The notes beneath the pieces were generated by a model. The model was not told the DNA's origin. It worked only from the letters and a program-made list of their open reading frames with translations, and made no database searches. This document shows positions 35,381 through 44,681 of a DNA stretch of 64,000 nt, piece after piece. Made by a program: the position numbers and the translations under genes. The DNA is from Gemmatimonadota bacterium. GTDB lineage: Bacteria; Gemmatimonadota; Gemmatimonadetes; Longimicrobiales; Gaopeijiaceae. Within the stretch, counting starts at the first letter, position 1. Every line of letters starts with the position of its first letter. The stretch lies in assembly GCA_041390125.1 (NCBI GenBank), contig JAWKQN010000002.1, positions 248,001-312,000 of the forward strand, given 5' to 3'.

Positions 35381-36193
35381 CTACGGGCGGCGCGCTTCCA
35401 GGCGCTGATCGCCGTCGTGGATCGTCAGCGTCCGGGCCTCCCCTTCCTCGTCCGGGAACCGGATGCGCACGGACGGCACCCCTGCCGGGTGGAACGCACG
35501 CCCGCCCAGGTGGAAGAGGTTGCGGACCACCCCCCCGGGCGGCGTGAGCGTCAGGAGCTCCTGCGCGTTCTCCCCGATCTCCAACCGCTCCGTCTCGGCG
35601 CTGCCGTAGGCATACGTGCCGATGAGGTCGGCCCGCTCGCGGGCGTCGAGCGGCTGGGAGACCGCGCGGGGATCGGCGGTGCCCAGCCCCTCGAGGTAGT
35701 CGACGACGGCGCTCGCCGGTTCGCGTCCCGCCCGGGCATGCGCCAACAGCGTGATCCCGTGGGGACCGGCGATGGACTCGACGCCCGGCTGCGCATGCAC
35801 CCACGCCCGCACGGCATCGACGTGGCCCAACATCGCCAGCGTGAACAGGGTGGGTCGGGCGCCGTGCGCGATGAGGAGCTCCGCGATCTCCCGGCGACCC
35901 GTGTGGGAGGCCGCTCCGAGCGCACTCTCCCAGTCCCCGAAGCCCCAGTCCCAGGAGGCACGCGCCAGGGCGGGCCGGCTCTCCACCAGTGCCCGTACCC
36001 GCTCCAGGTCCCGGTGGGAGGCCCCCACGACCTCCTGGACCAGAGCCGGGTCCTGCCGGAAGCCGTTCGCATCGGCCTGGGGCAAGAAGGGGAGCGCGGA
36101 GGCGGTGCCCGGCGCCAGGACGTGCACGGCCGGGGCGGCCAGCACCCCGGTGAGGAACGAGCGCCGATCGAACAGCGATGCGAGTCCCGCCAT
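35381..36193 (-). CDS. Tat-exported ankyrin-repeat-like protein
   Basis: A 270-residue protein with a twin-arginine signal (DRRSFLTGVLAAPAVHVLAPG) and about four ankyrin-like repeats at 50-170 (ERVRALVESRPALARASWD, ALGAASHTGRREIAELLIAHG, FTLAMLGHVDAVRAWV, GITLLAHARAGREPASAVVDYLEG). The C-terminal 80 residues form a separate beta-rich domain. Export of a folded ankyrin protein suggests a periplasmic scaffold or inhibitor. It is divergent from a membrane-anchored winged-helix regulator at 36366 and may be its target. GGAGG lies 7 bases before the ATG. Confidence 0.8.
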   Translation of the reverse strand: MAGLASLFDRRSFLTGVLAAPAVHVLAPGTASALPFLPQADANGFRQDPALVQEVVGASHRDLERVRALVESRPALARASWDWGFGDWESALGAASHTGRREIAELLIAHGARPTLFTLAMLGHVDAVRAWVHAQPGVESIAGPHGITLLAHARAGREPASAVVDYLEGLGTADPRAVSQPLDARERADLIGTYAYGSAETERLEIGENAQELLTLTPPGGVVRNLFHLGGRAFHPAGVPSVRIRFPDEEGEARTLTIHDGDQRLEARRP

Positions 36194-36365
36194 GGTGGAA
36201 CCTCCGGCTGGAGCGCGGCGCCCGCCCGATGTGGGGATCGCCTCCTGCAGAGTGCGCGTGCGACTGCGCCCGTCCAAGGGGCGGGCGCTGAGAGGGCGGT
36301 GAGGAAACGCTGAGGCGTGGCCGGCCCCGCTGTCCCGGGCACCCCGGCGCCGACTATCGTGGGAC

Positions 36366-37289
36366 ATGACGCCCTCCCGACTGCGCTTCGCGGGCTTCGC
36401 GTTCGATCCCGCCACCGGCGACCTGAGCGGTCCGGAGGGGGACGTGCGCCTGCAACCGCAGCCGGCGCGCGTCCTGGCCGTGCTGGCCGCGCGCAGCGGG
36501 ACGCTGGTCACCCGCGAGGAGCTGCAGGCGCAGGTCTGGCCCGACACCAAGGTCGAGTTCGACCAGGGCATCAACTACTGCATCCGGCAGATCCGTTCCG
36601 CGCTGGGCGAGCGCGCCGACGCGCCCCGCTTCATCGAGACGCTGCCCCGGCGCGGCTACCGCTTCCTGGTGCCGGTGGAGACGGAGGGCGCCGCGCTCTC
36701 CCCCGCAGCCGCCGGGCCCGGTGTCGCCGCCGGCGGGCCGCTCGCGGCCGACTCCGGGGCCGCCGCCCCGGGCGCCGCGTCCGCCCGGCCGAGGCGCCCC
36801 TGGAGGTGGGCGGCCGGTGTCGGTCTCGTGGGCCTGTTGGGGCTGTTCGCCTGGAACCGCGCCATCACGCCCCCCACCCCGGTGGGGCCCGGGCCGGAGC
36901 GGTGGATCGTCCTCCCGCTGTCCGATCCGGATTCGCCGGGCGGTCTGGACCGGCTCAATCGGGGCGTGGAGGAGGCCCTCGTCGCGGAGCTGACCGCCGC
37001 CCGCCCCGACCGGTTGGCGGTGGTGGGCCCGCTCACCACCGGTCCGCTGGTGGAGGGCGGCGCCACCGCGGCCGAGGTGGGCGCGCGCCTCGAGGCCGGA
37101 TACGTGGTGTCGGGGGGCGCGCGCGCGGCCGACTCGGTCCTCTTCGTCCAGGTGGTGCGGCACTCGGACGGGGCCCACGTCTTCGCCCGCCGGGTCCCGC
37201 TCCAGGGACGCGACGCTGCGGCGCTGGCGCGCGAGCTCGTGGGGGAGATCATCGCTGCCGTCCTGCCCACCGCGCCCCGGCTGCCCTGA
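36366..37289 (+). CDS. Membrane-anchored winged-helix regulator (CadC/ToxR type)
   Basis: One-component regulator of 307 residues. An OmpR/PhoB-type DNA-binding domain (about 5-100) contains LVTREELQAQVWPDTKVEFD and FIETLPRRGYRFLVPV, the two most conserved blocks of the fold. An Ala/Pro/Gly linker leads to one membrane helix (about 145-163, WAAGVGLVGLLGLFAW). The periplasmic domain (about 175-305) resembles the TolB N-terminal/FlgO-like sensor (VLPLSDPDSPGGLDRLNRGV, AGYVVSGGARAADSVLFVQV). The 172-bp region shared with the Tat-ankyrin gene is the likely target site. Confidence 0.88.
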   Translation: MTPSRLRFAGFAFDPATGDLSGPEGDVRLQPQPARVLAVLAARSGTLVTREELQAQVWPDTKVEFDQGINYCIRQIRSALGERADAPRFIETLPRRGYRFLVPVETEGAALSPAAAGPGVAAGGPLAADSGAAAPGAASARPRRPWRWAAGVGLVGLLGLFAWNRAITPPTPVGPGPERWIVLPLSDPDSPGGLDRLNRGVEEALVAELTAARPDRLAVVGPLTTGPLVEGGATAAEVGARLEAGYVVSGGARAADSVLFVQVVRHSDGAHVFARRVPLQGRDAAALARELVGEIIAAVLPTAPRLP

Positions 37290-37359
37290 GCCGATCCGGC
37301 GGGACGCGCGGACCGGCCTCGCCCTGGCGCTGGACCGGCGCCGAGCCGCCGGGATGCCG

Positions 37360-38613
37360 TCAGCCCAGCAGGCCGAAGAACACCCAGCAGACGATCGCCC
37401 CGACCACGGCCATCGACAGCCCCCACACCAGGAGCTGATTGAAGAGGCGGGCCCGCACCTCGTCCGGTGCGGCGGCGAGCGAGATGGCGCCCAGCGTCGA
37501 CAGGGGCGACACGTCCACGAGGTGGCCGCCGACGTTGATGGACGACGCGATGGCCAGCGGATCGGCGCCGGCCAGGTGCGAGACCAGATCCGGCACCATC
37601 GGAAGGAAGGCGGGCAGGATGACGCCGGACGTGCTGGCGTAGACGGACAGCACGCCGGTGACGAAGGCGATCAGGCCGTTGACGCTCGTGGGATTGGAGA
37701 CGCCGGCCATCCAGCGGGCCGCGAGCTCGATCCCGCCACTGCTGCCCACGATCGCGACCAGCACCGTCACCCCGCACACGAGCAGGATCGCTCCCCAGGG
37801 CACGCGCGCCAGCGCTTCGTGCTCGTCGGTGGCCCCCGTCACGGACAACGCCGCCGCGGCCAGGAAGGCCCCCATGGTGACGTCCAGATCGAACGCGACC
37901 ACGCCGACGAGCAGGAGCCCGATGACCGCCAGCGTCCAGCGCTGTCGCCAGTCCCACCCCTTCTGCTCCAGCCCCAACATGTCGGCCGTGACCGCACCAT
38001 CCGCGCGGGCCAGGAGACGCACGCCGCCCAGCACGGCGAAGGCGACCAGGGCGACGAAGGACTGCGCGATCATCGTGTTGAAGTAGGTACGCCATTCGAC
38101 GCCCGGGAGCCCGATGTCGGCCATCAGCCCGTTCGCGATGATGCCCGTGGGGGCGATCGGGGAGAGCGCTCCGGCGTTGGCCCCGTTGCAGACCATCACG
38201 GCCATGAGGAACGGGGAGATGCCGGCCCGGGCCGCGGCGGCCATCGCCACCGGCGCGAGCATCGCCACCGCGGCGATGTTGCCGGGCCCCGCGCTCGCGA
38301 ATCCCAGCGCCAACAGGAAGAACACGATGGGCACGAGGCCGGCGCGGCCGCGCGCGAGTCGCAGCGCCGCCGTGGTGATCCGGTCGAGCGTGCCGTTCTG
38401 CCGCGCCATCGCGAACAGCAGCGTGATGCCGACCAACGTCAGGAAGAGGCTGCCGGGAAAGCCGCGCACCACGTCCCGCGTGCCCAGGTCGCCCAGCCCC
38501 ACACCGATGGCGAACGCGAAGGCGATGGACAGGACGCCGACGTTGACGCGGGTGAAGGAGCTGATCAGGATCGCCGCCAGCAGAGCCAGCAGCGACAGGA
38601 GGGGCAGGCTCAC
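37360..38613 (-). CDS. MatC-like / SLC13-type carboxylate permease
   Basis: Membrane permease of 417 residues with about eleven hydrophobic segments. The opening ISSFTRVNVGVLSIAFAFAIG, GFASAGPGNIAAVAMLAPVA and GANAGALSPIAPTGIIANGL match the MatC N-terminal domain of dicarboxylate carriers; a second repeat with SPLSTLGAISLAAAPD completes the two-fold design of the ion-transporter superfamily. The conserved loops with Ser/Asn/Pro presumably bind the carboxylate and sodium. The start codon is GTG with no strong ribosome-binding site. No metabolic gene is nearby to indicate the substrate. Confidence 0.82.
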   Translation of the reverse strand: MSLPLLSLLALLAAILISSFTRVNVGVLSIAFAFAIGVGLGDLGTRDVVRGFPGSLFLTLVGITLLFAMARQNGTLDRITTAALRLARGRAGLVPIVFFLLALGFASAGPGNIAAVAMLAPVAMAAAARAGISPFLMAVMVCNGANAGALSPIAPTGIIANGLMADIGLPGVEWRTYFNTMIAQSFVALVAFAVLGGVRLLARADGAVTADMLGLEQKGWDWRQRWTLAVIGLLLVGVVAFDLDVTMGAFLAAAALSVTGATDEHEALARVPWGAILLVCGVTVLVAIVGSSGGIELAARWMAGVSNPTSVNGLIAFVTGVLSVYASTSGVILPAFLPMVPDLVSHLAGADPLAIASSINVGGHLVDVSPLSTLGAISLAAAPDEVRARLFNQLLVWGLSMAVVGAIVCWVFFGLLG

Positions 38614-38739
38614 CCGGCGCTCACGGCGTGGGGGCGGCCTCGACGGCGGGAGTCCATGGCCTCGCTTCCGTTGGGGACCGGGCCAGATTCGGCGCCGTCC
38701 CCGCGGCCTGTCAAGCCGACCGCGGCCCGGCCGTTCCGG

Positions 38740-41094
38740 TCAGGCGACCCCGCCCAGCGCCTCCACGTAGCCCTGTTCGATCAGCGCTGGCACGTGGGCC
38801 GCCGCGATCGGAGGCCCGAGCAGGTTGCCCTGCAGGTAGGTCACCCCGAGCTGCAACAGCGTACGATGCTCCTCCGGGGTCTCGATCTGCTCGGCCACGA
38901 TCTGCAGCTTGAGGTGCACCGCGATCGCGAACAGGCCCTGGACGATGTGCCGGACGCTCTCGGAGCGCTCCAGACCGCGGATGAGGCCGCCGTCCAGCTT
39001 CACACGGTCGAGCGGCAGATCCAGCAGATGGCGCAGCGGCACGCCGTCGCTGCCCAGGTCGTCCAGGGCGACCTGCACGCCGGCGTCGCGCAGCTCCACG
39101 AGCGTGTCACGGACCGCGGCCAGATCTGCGCAGCATACACGCTCCGTCACCTCCACGCCAAGCAGGTGAAGTGGGATCCCCGACGCCCGGAAGAGCGCGG
39201 GCACGGACTCCGATCCCGTGGCCACCAGGTCGGCGAGGCTCACGTTGATCCAGAACCGCCCCCCGAAGTCGTGGGGGACCAACGCGCTCAACTCGGCCAC
39301 CCGCACCAGGATGATACGCAACCAGCGTGCGCTCGCGTCCAGCGCCTGCAAAGCGCGGATGAAGCTCTCGGAGGGGACGGCGCTGCCGTCGGCGCGCTCC
39401 CAGCGCGCCAGGACCTCGAAGCCCGCGACGCGCTGATTGGTGGCGCGCACGATGGGCTGGAAGACCGGCTGCACCAGGCCCGCGCCCAGGGCCTCCTCCA
39501 GCTCGTGGATCAGGTTGCCGTGCAGGTTCCGCTCGAACAGGGTGTGGCGGCTGCCTCGATCCTTCTTGGCATCCAGGAGCGCAACGTCCGCCTGGTGCAG
39601 GAAGGCCTCCAGCTCCACCGGTCCATGCGCGACCGCGACCCCGACGCTCACCTTCAGGGCCAGCTTGTGCCCGAGCAGGTCCAGCGGCTCCTGCAACAGG
39701 GTGCGGATCCGGTCGGCCACGGCCGCCGCCTCCGTTCCCGGATCCTGCAGCTCGTGCAGGACGATGACGAACTCGTCCCCGCCGATGCGCGCCAGCGTGT
39801 CGCTCGCATGGCGGACCACACCGCGACACACGTCGGCGAAGGCGATCAGCGCTGCATCGCCCACCGAGTGACCGTAGCGGTCGTTGATCTCCTTGAAGTG
39901 GTCCAGGTCCATGTGCAACAGCGCGAACGGCGCCCGCTGCGGGTCCCGCAGCCGCGCCTGCTCACGCGCGAACAGGGCGAAGCGATTCGAGATGCCCGTC
40001 AGGGCATCCGTCTCGGCCACGCTGCGCAGGTGCGCCTCTTCGCGCTGCCGCCCGCGCGACAGCCCGGCCAGGACCAGCGTGCCCAGCCCGAAGGCCGCCA
40101 ATGCCGCGGCGAGCGCCGCCCGCCCGTTCTGCACCGCCCGTTGACGGGCGAGCGCCAGGACCGCTTCGGCCCGGACGAGGACGCGTTCGGCGGTATCGTT
40201 CAGGAGAGCGCCGGTCTGCGACGCGAACGGGACGATCTCGGATGCGTCGTGATACCAGGGGACGCGGGAGCGACCGACGAGGTAGTCGAAGTCGCCCTCG
40301 ATGCGGCGCACGGCGGGATCGGCGCGCACGCCGGCGATCAGGGACGCGATGACGGCATCGGTATCGCGTGCCCGCGCGAGGGCCAGATCGTCCTCGAACG
40401 GCGAGAAGGCACCGGGATTGGCAACGCCCAGCTGCTCGAGGTAGGCGGCGTTGGAGGTGAAGACGCCCACGAGCGCGCCGTCCGCGGGCGTCGTGCCGTT
40501 CTGGAACGCGTGCCGGCTGAGCAGGAGCTCGCCGTACTGACCGGCGGTGTAGATCGAGTACTGGGCCCCGAGCACCGCCTCGAGCATCGTCGAGAAGCGG
40601 CCCAGGGGATCACTGGGGAAGATGCCCGTGAACCGGGTCGGGAAGTCCTCCAACCAGATCCGGTCCTGCGCCCGGTCGTGCTCCTCCTCCAGGTAGGCGG
40701 CGCCCTCCTCCGCCAGCACCCCGAGACGGTCCACCGTCGCACGCCACGCGGGCTCGGGCTGGAAGTCGGCCAGGTCCTGTCGCGCCCGCTCCAGCTCCCG
40801 CGCGAACCGGGCCAGCTTGCTCCGGAACGCCTCGTCGCCCTCTCCGCTGTACATCCACCACAACAGGGCCAGCTCGGCCTCTCCGGCGGCGTACCCCACC
40901 TCGCGCTCCATCCGCAACAGGCGAAGCCCCTGACCGAACGAGGCGATCTCGTCCACGGTGCTGCGGCTCCGGATGTAGAGCCCTCCCGACACCAGCAGGC
41001 CCACGGCGCAGAGGAACAGGGAGCCGGCGTACACGATCGCGCCGCCCGAGCCCTCGAGGAGCGCCGTGCGCAAGGAGCGGAGAAGGTGCTTCAT
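38740..41094 (-). CDS. GGDEF-EAL cyclic-di-GMP protein with periplasmic sensor
   Basis: A 784-residue signalling protein. Two membrane helices (about 18-42 and 318-345) bracket a helical periplasmic sensor of about 275 residues. The GGDEF domain (about 360-520) has an intact RIGGDEFVIVL, so diguanylate cyclase activity is likely; an RxxD inhibitory site is not obvious. The EAL domain (about 530-775) has EVL for EAL, keeps INVS, EVTE, ALDD, VKLDG and VAEQIE metal and catalytic residues, but loop 6, normally DFGTGYSSL, reads DLGSDGVPL. The phosphodiesterase half may therefore be weak or purely regulatory. The gene is flanked by gaps on both sides and appears monocistronic. Confidence 0.93.
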   Translation of the reverse strand: MKHLLRSLRTALLEGSGGAIVYAGSLFLCAVGLLVSGGLYIRSRSTVDEIASFGQGLRLLRMEREVGYAAGEAELALLWWMYSGEGDEAFRSKLARFARELERARQDLADFQPEPAWRATVDRLGVLAEEGAAYLEEEHDRAQDRIWLEDFPTRFTGIFPSDPLGRFSTMLEAVLGAQYSIYTAGQYGELLLSRHAFQNGTTPADGALVGVFTSNAAYLEQLGVANPGAFSPFEDDLALARARDTDAVIASLIAGVRADPAVRRIEGDFDYLVGRSRVPWYHDASEIVPFASQTGALLNDTAERVLVRAEAVLALARQRAVQNGRAALAAALAAFGLGTLVLAGLSRGRQREEAHLRSVAETDALTGISNRFALFAREQARLRDPQRAPFALLHMDLDHFKEINDRYGHSVGDAALIAFADVCRGVVRHASDTLARIGGDEFVIVLHELQDPGTEAAAVADRIRTLLQEPLDLLGHKLALKVSVGVAVAHGPVELEAFLHQADVALLDAKKDRGSRHTLFERNLHGNLIHELEEALGAGLVQPVFQPIVRATNQRVAGFEVLARWERADGSAVPSESFIRALQALDASARWLRIILVRVAELSALVPHDFGGRFWINVSLADLVATGSESVPALFRASGIPLHLLGVEVTERVCCADLAAVRDTLVELRDAGVQVALDDLGSDGVPLRHLLDLPLDRVKLDGGLIRGLERSESVRHIVQGLFAIAVHLKLQIVAEQIETPEEHRTLLQLGVTYLQGNLLGPPIAAAHVPALIEQGYVEALGGVA

Positions 41095-41241
41095 GCCGCT
41101 GGTCCGATACTCTGTTCCTGTGGGCCCCGGGGATGGGACGACGTCGCCTCACGCCCCCACGGGAGATTTGCCCGCTCCTGTGGGACGTCTGCCACGCCTT
41201 CCGGACAGTGCCGGACGGAAAAAGGAAGAGGCGTGCCAGTG

Positions 41242-42567
41242 TCAATGCGGCGTTGACGCCCCCTGGAGGGCCCGTCCCACCGGGCGGAACAGTACCACGA
41301 CCCCGGCCACCCGACCGACCAGGAAGGCCCCGAGCGCGGCGGTGACCCCCACCACGCCCAGGAGCCCGGTGAGCACCGGGAACGCCAGGAGGATCACCGC
41401 GACCTCGACCGCGGTGGAGGTGGTGATGGGACCCGTGCGGTGGGCCACGACCAGGATGCCCCGGTACAAGGAGAGCCACGCCGTGGCGAACGGCACGGGG
41501 GCCAGGAGCAGCGTGGGAAGGAAGGCGTAGCGGGCCAGGTCGGGGCTCAGCCCGGAGACGCCCTCGTACCACACGCGCGCCAGCGGGGTGGCGGCGACCG
41601 CCACGAGGATGGCCGTGGTGGCCGTGGCGAGCCCCCACGTGAAGCGGCGCAGCTCGGGCAGATGCTGCGCGCGCGGCCCCAGCAGGGCGATGGCGACCTC
41701 CTGGAAGGCCAGGCAGGCCGCGCGGAAGACGAAGCCCAGCGAATGCACGACCGGGAAGACCGCGAGCGACTCGATGGGGGCGGGCGCGCGTCCCATGAAG
41801 AACGTGAGCATGGGCTGCACGGCCAGCCCGATCAACGAGGTGAGCGCGAGCGGATAGTAGAAGCGGGCGATGGCGCCGTAGTCGAGCGCGGGCCCCGCGT
41901 CCGCGGCGCGCGGGAGCGCTTCGAGGCGCTGGACGCTGTCCCTCGCCATCCACCGGGTCGCCGCCGATTCGCCCACGACGCCGAAGACCAGGGCGCACGC
42001 GGCGATGACCGCGCCCGGCAGCGGGGCGAAGGCGTACAGCGTCAGGGACGTCGCGGCCATGCCCACCAACCGCACGACCGTGCCGACCGCCACCAGACGC
42101 GTGCGGTCGTCCCGGATCAGGATGCCCTGGTAGAAGCGACGGTAGCCGATGGCCGCCGGCCAGGGCAGCAGGATCCACAGCGACTGCGCGGTGAGGCGTG
42201 ACACCTCCGGCGGCAAGGCGATGAGCCGGTCCATCACGAAATGGAAGACCGGCGGGATCAGGATCAGCACCAGCGCCGCGGTGGACAGACCGCACAGCGC
42301 GTAGGCGAACCGACGCAGGCGGCGGAACATCTCGCCGTCGGTGGCCAGGGCCGTCGACGCCGACAACAGCATGATGATCGGCGCTTCGACCAGGAAGCCG
42401 AACGCGAACGTGACGCCGTAGGCCGCGAGATTGAAGGCGGGATCGGCCAGGCGCGCGATGACCGCCGCCACGAACGGGCCCTCCACGGCCATCATCACCC
42501 ACGTGGCCGCGAGCGGGAACCAGAAGCGGAGGATGGCCGCCTGGGAGCGGGGCTCGGGGGAGGTCAT
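41242..42567 (-). CDS. MOP-superfamily (MATE/ANKH-like) membrane transporter
   Basis: Integral membrane protein of about 441 residues with twelve hydrophobic segments in two six-helix halves: the first begins LRFWFPLAATWVMMAVEGPF, the second IARFYYPLALTSLIGLAVQP, which align with each other. This internal repeat and the F-x-x-PLA-x-T motif place it in the MATE/MurJ-type flippase superfamily; overall it resembles bacterial homologues of the animal progressive-ankylosis protein ANKH more than drug-efflux MATEs. Substrate unknown (pyrophosphate, citrate or a lipid are possibilities). Start at ATG 42567; an upstream GTG or ATG frame to 42636 is possible. Confidence 0.75.
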   Translation of the reverse strand: MTSPEPRSQAAILRFWFPLAATWVMMAVEGPFVAAVIARLADPAFNLAAYGVTFAFGFLVEAPIIMLLSASTALATDGEMFRRLRRFAYALCGLSTAALVLILIPPVFHFVMDRLIALPPEVSRLTAQSLWILLPWPAAIGYRRFYQGILIRDDRTRLVAVGTVVRLVGMAATSLTLYAFAPLPGAVIAACALVFGVVGESAATRWMARDSVQRLEALPRAADAGPALDYGAIARFYYPLALTSLIGLAVQPMLTFFMGRAPAPIESLAVFPVVHSLGFVFRAACLAFQEVAIALLGPRAQHLPELRRFTWGLATATTAILVAVAATPLARVWYEGVSGLSPDLARYAFLPTLLLAPVPFATAWLSLYRGILVVAHRTGPITTSTAVEVAVILLAFPVLTGLLGVVGVTAALGAFLVGRVAGVVVLFRPVGRALQGASTPH

Positions 42568-42667
42568 GACCGGCGGCGCGGCCCGGGCGGGATCGGCATG
42601 CGAGCCGGAATATCGGGGTGGGTTGACCGGGGTCAACCGGTCGGGTGTCCTCCCCGGCCGCGCGCCC

Positions 42668-44638
42668 CTACGGCAGCCGCAGCGCCACGAACTGCCCGCG
42701 CGTTTCGTGATCGCCGATCGGCACCACGATGTACTGCTTCCCGTCCGCCAGGTACGTCATGGGCGCACCGGACGTGCCCGCGGCCAACTCGGTCTCCCAG
42801 ACCACCTCACCGGTGCGCTTGTCCCACGCGCGGAAGGCGCGCCCACCGGCGATGGGCAGCACCGACAGCGCGTCCTTGGAGCCTTCGCCCAGGAACAGCA
42901 GCGTCTTCGTCAGCAGCGGAGCGGGCCGCCCGCGCTGTCCCAGCCAGGGCACGTCGAGATCGCGCAGCAGCGGATGGTCGCGCGGCCCGGGTCCGTTGGC
43001 CTTCATCCAGAGGTGCTCGCCCGTGTCGAGGTCGATGGCCGTGATGCGTCCGTAGGGCGGCTTGAGCAGGGGCAGGCCCTGCGGCATCGGCACCTCGCGG
43101 GGCAGGCCCCGCACATAGGCGAAGTCCGAGCTGTCCGGGTCGGGGGCCACGAGCGCGGTCACGTTCGGCGACGTCACCGACGGGACGTAGAGCACGCCGG
43201 TCTCGGGGTCTACGGCCGCACCGTTCCAGTTCGCACCACCCACCCAGCCGGGCATGAGGAGGGTGCCCTGCGTCCCACCGGGCCGGTCGTCCCGGACGCT
43301 GGGCGGCGTGAACATCTCGCCCCAGACGAACCCGTCCAAGATCCGCTCCGCCTCGGCCCGCAGCTCCGGGGTGAAGTCGATCAGGTCGTCGCGCGTGATG
43401 CCTTGCAGGTCGAACGGCGCCGGTCGCGTCGGGAACGGCTGCGTGGGGGCCGCCACCTCACCCGGGACGGTGGACGCGGGGACCGGCCGCTCCTCGATGG
43501 GCCACACCGGCTCGCCGGTGACGCGGTCGAAGACGAACACGAAGGCCTGCTTGGTGACCTGGGCCACCGCCTTGATGGGCCGTCCGTCAACGGTGAGGTC
43601 GACGAGGTTCGGTGCCGCCGGCAGGTCGTAGTCCCACAGACCGTGGTGCACCATCTGGTAGTGCCAGACCAGCTCTCCGGTGGTGGCGTCGAGGCAGACC
43701 AGGCTCTCACCGTACAGGTTGTCCCCCGGACGATGCCCGCCGTACCAGTCGTTGGTGGTGGTCTTGAGCGGCAGGTAGACGTAGCCGAGCTCGGGATCGG
43801 CCGTCAGCAGGGTCCAGACGCCCGCGTAGCCCGTGCGGGACCACAGCGTATCCGCAGAGCTGACATTGTCGGCCTGCCCGGGTTGGGCCACGGGATCGAA
43901 CCGCCAGCGCAGCGCTCCTGTGCGTACGTCGTAGGCGCGGATGTAGCTGGGCGGATGAGTGGTCCAGTTGCGCGTGGGGGTGAGCTGCTGTGCCCCCACG
44001 ATGACCACGTCGCGGACCACGAGCGGCGCCGACGTCCAGCGGTAGAAGGTGACGCGCGTGTCGGGATCGTCCGTGAGGTCGATGCGACCCCCGTCGCCGA
44101 ACGTCGGGATGGGCTCTCCCGTCGCGGCGTCCAGCGCCACCAGGTGTTGACCCGATCCGATGAAGATCCGCTCCCCGCCGTCGGGTCCGCTCCACCAGGC
44201 CACGCCGCGATTGGCGCGGCCGGACGGGCGCGCGTCCGTCCCTTCCCAGGGGCTCCAGGTCCACAGCGTGCGTCCGGTCACGGGATCGATCGCGGCGGCC
44301 TGGCCCAGGTTGGTGGACGTGTAGAGACGCCCGCCCACCTTGATGGGCGTGGACTGCAGCACGGGCTCCACGTCGAGGTCGGGGAAGCGCGCGAGCAGGT
44401 CGTAGTCCGCCGACTCCCACGTCCACGCCACCTCCAGGTCCGACACGTTGGTGGCGTCGATCTGGTCGAGGGGCGAGTACTTGCTGCTGCCGGCGTCGGC
44501 GGCGTAGTGCGTCCAGTCCGCGCCGGGCGCTGCGGCGGAGGGGCCGGGTTCGGTCGCGGTGCACGCCGACAGCGCGAGCACGGCCGCACCGCCCAGCACC
44601 CCGGCCCGGAACGGGGCCATCGATGTCATCCATCCCAT
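42668..44638 (-). CDS. PQQ-dependent alcohol/sugar dehydrogenase, lipoprotein
   Basis: Periplasmic quinoprotein of 656 residues with an eight-bladed propeller. The signal peptide ends VLALSACTATEP with a lipobox Cys. Blade motifs recur: LEVAWTWES, GRTLWTWSPW, GALRWRFDP, GELVWHYQMVHHGLWDYDLP (the conserved HHGLWDYD loop) and GEVVWETEL. Residues GRLYTSTNLGQAAAIDPVTG near the N-terminus match the glucose/quinate dehydrogenase branch that lacks a fused cytochrome. Electrons would go to a cytochrome or quinone. No PQQ synthesis gene is in the window. Three in-frame ATGs lie at the start; the most upstream is given. Confidence 0.92.
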   Translation of the reverse strand: MGWMTSMAPFRAGVLGGAAVLALSACTATEPGPSAAAPGADWTHYAADAGSSKYSPLDQIDATNVSDLEVAWTWESADYDLLARFPDLDVEPVLQSTPIKVGGRLYTSTNLGQAAAIDPVTGRTLWTWSPWEGTDARPSGRANRGVAWWSGPDGGERIFIGSGQHLVALDAATGEPIPTFGDGGRIDLTDDPDTRVTFYRWTSAPLVVRDVVIVGAQQLTPTRNWTTHPPSYIRAYDVRTGALRWRFDPVAQPGQADNVSSADTLWSRTGYAGVWTLLTADPELGYVYLPLKTTTNDWYGGHRPGDNLYGESLVCLDATTGELVWHYQMVHHGLWDYDLPAAPNLVDLTVDGRPIKAVAQVTKQAFVFVFDRVTGEPVWPIEERPVPASTVPGEVAAPTQPFPTRPAPFDLQGITRDDLIDFTPELRAEAERILDGFVWGEMFTPPSVRDDRPGGTQGTLLMPGWVGGANWNGAAVDPETGVLYVPSVTSPNVTALVAPDPDSSDFAYVRGLPREVPMPQGLPLLKPPYGRITAIDLDTGEHLWMKANGPGPRDHPLLRDLDVPWLGQRGRPAPLLTKTLLFLGEGSKDALSVLPIAGGRAFRAWDKRTGEVVWETELAAGTSGAPMTYLADGKQYIVVPIGDHETRGQFVALRLP

Positions 44639-44681
44639 CCTGTTCGAGTGGAGGGCAATGGACATCGGCCCCCGACCGCGG

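Noticed and set aside
37354..41256. 1300-codon plus-strand open frame
   Set aside because: Antisense to the MatC-like and GGDEF-EAL genes, which show catalytic motifs and domain order.
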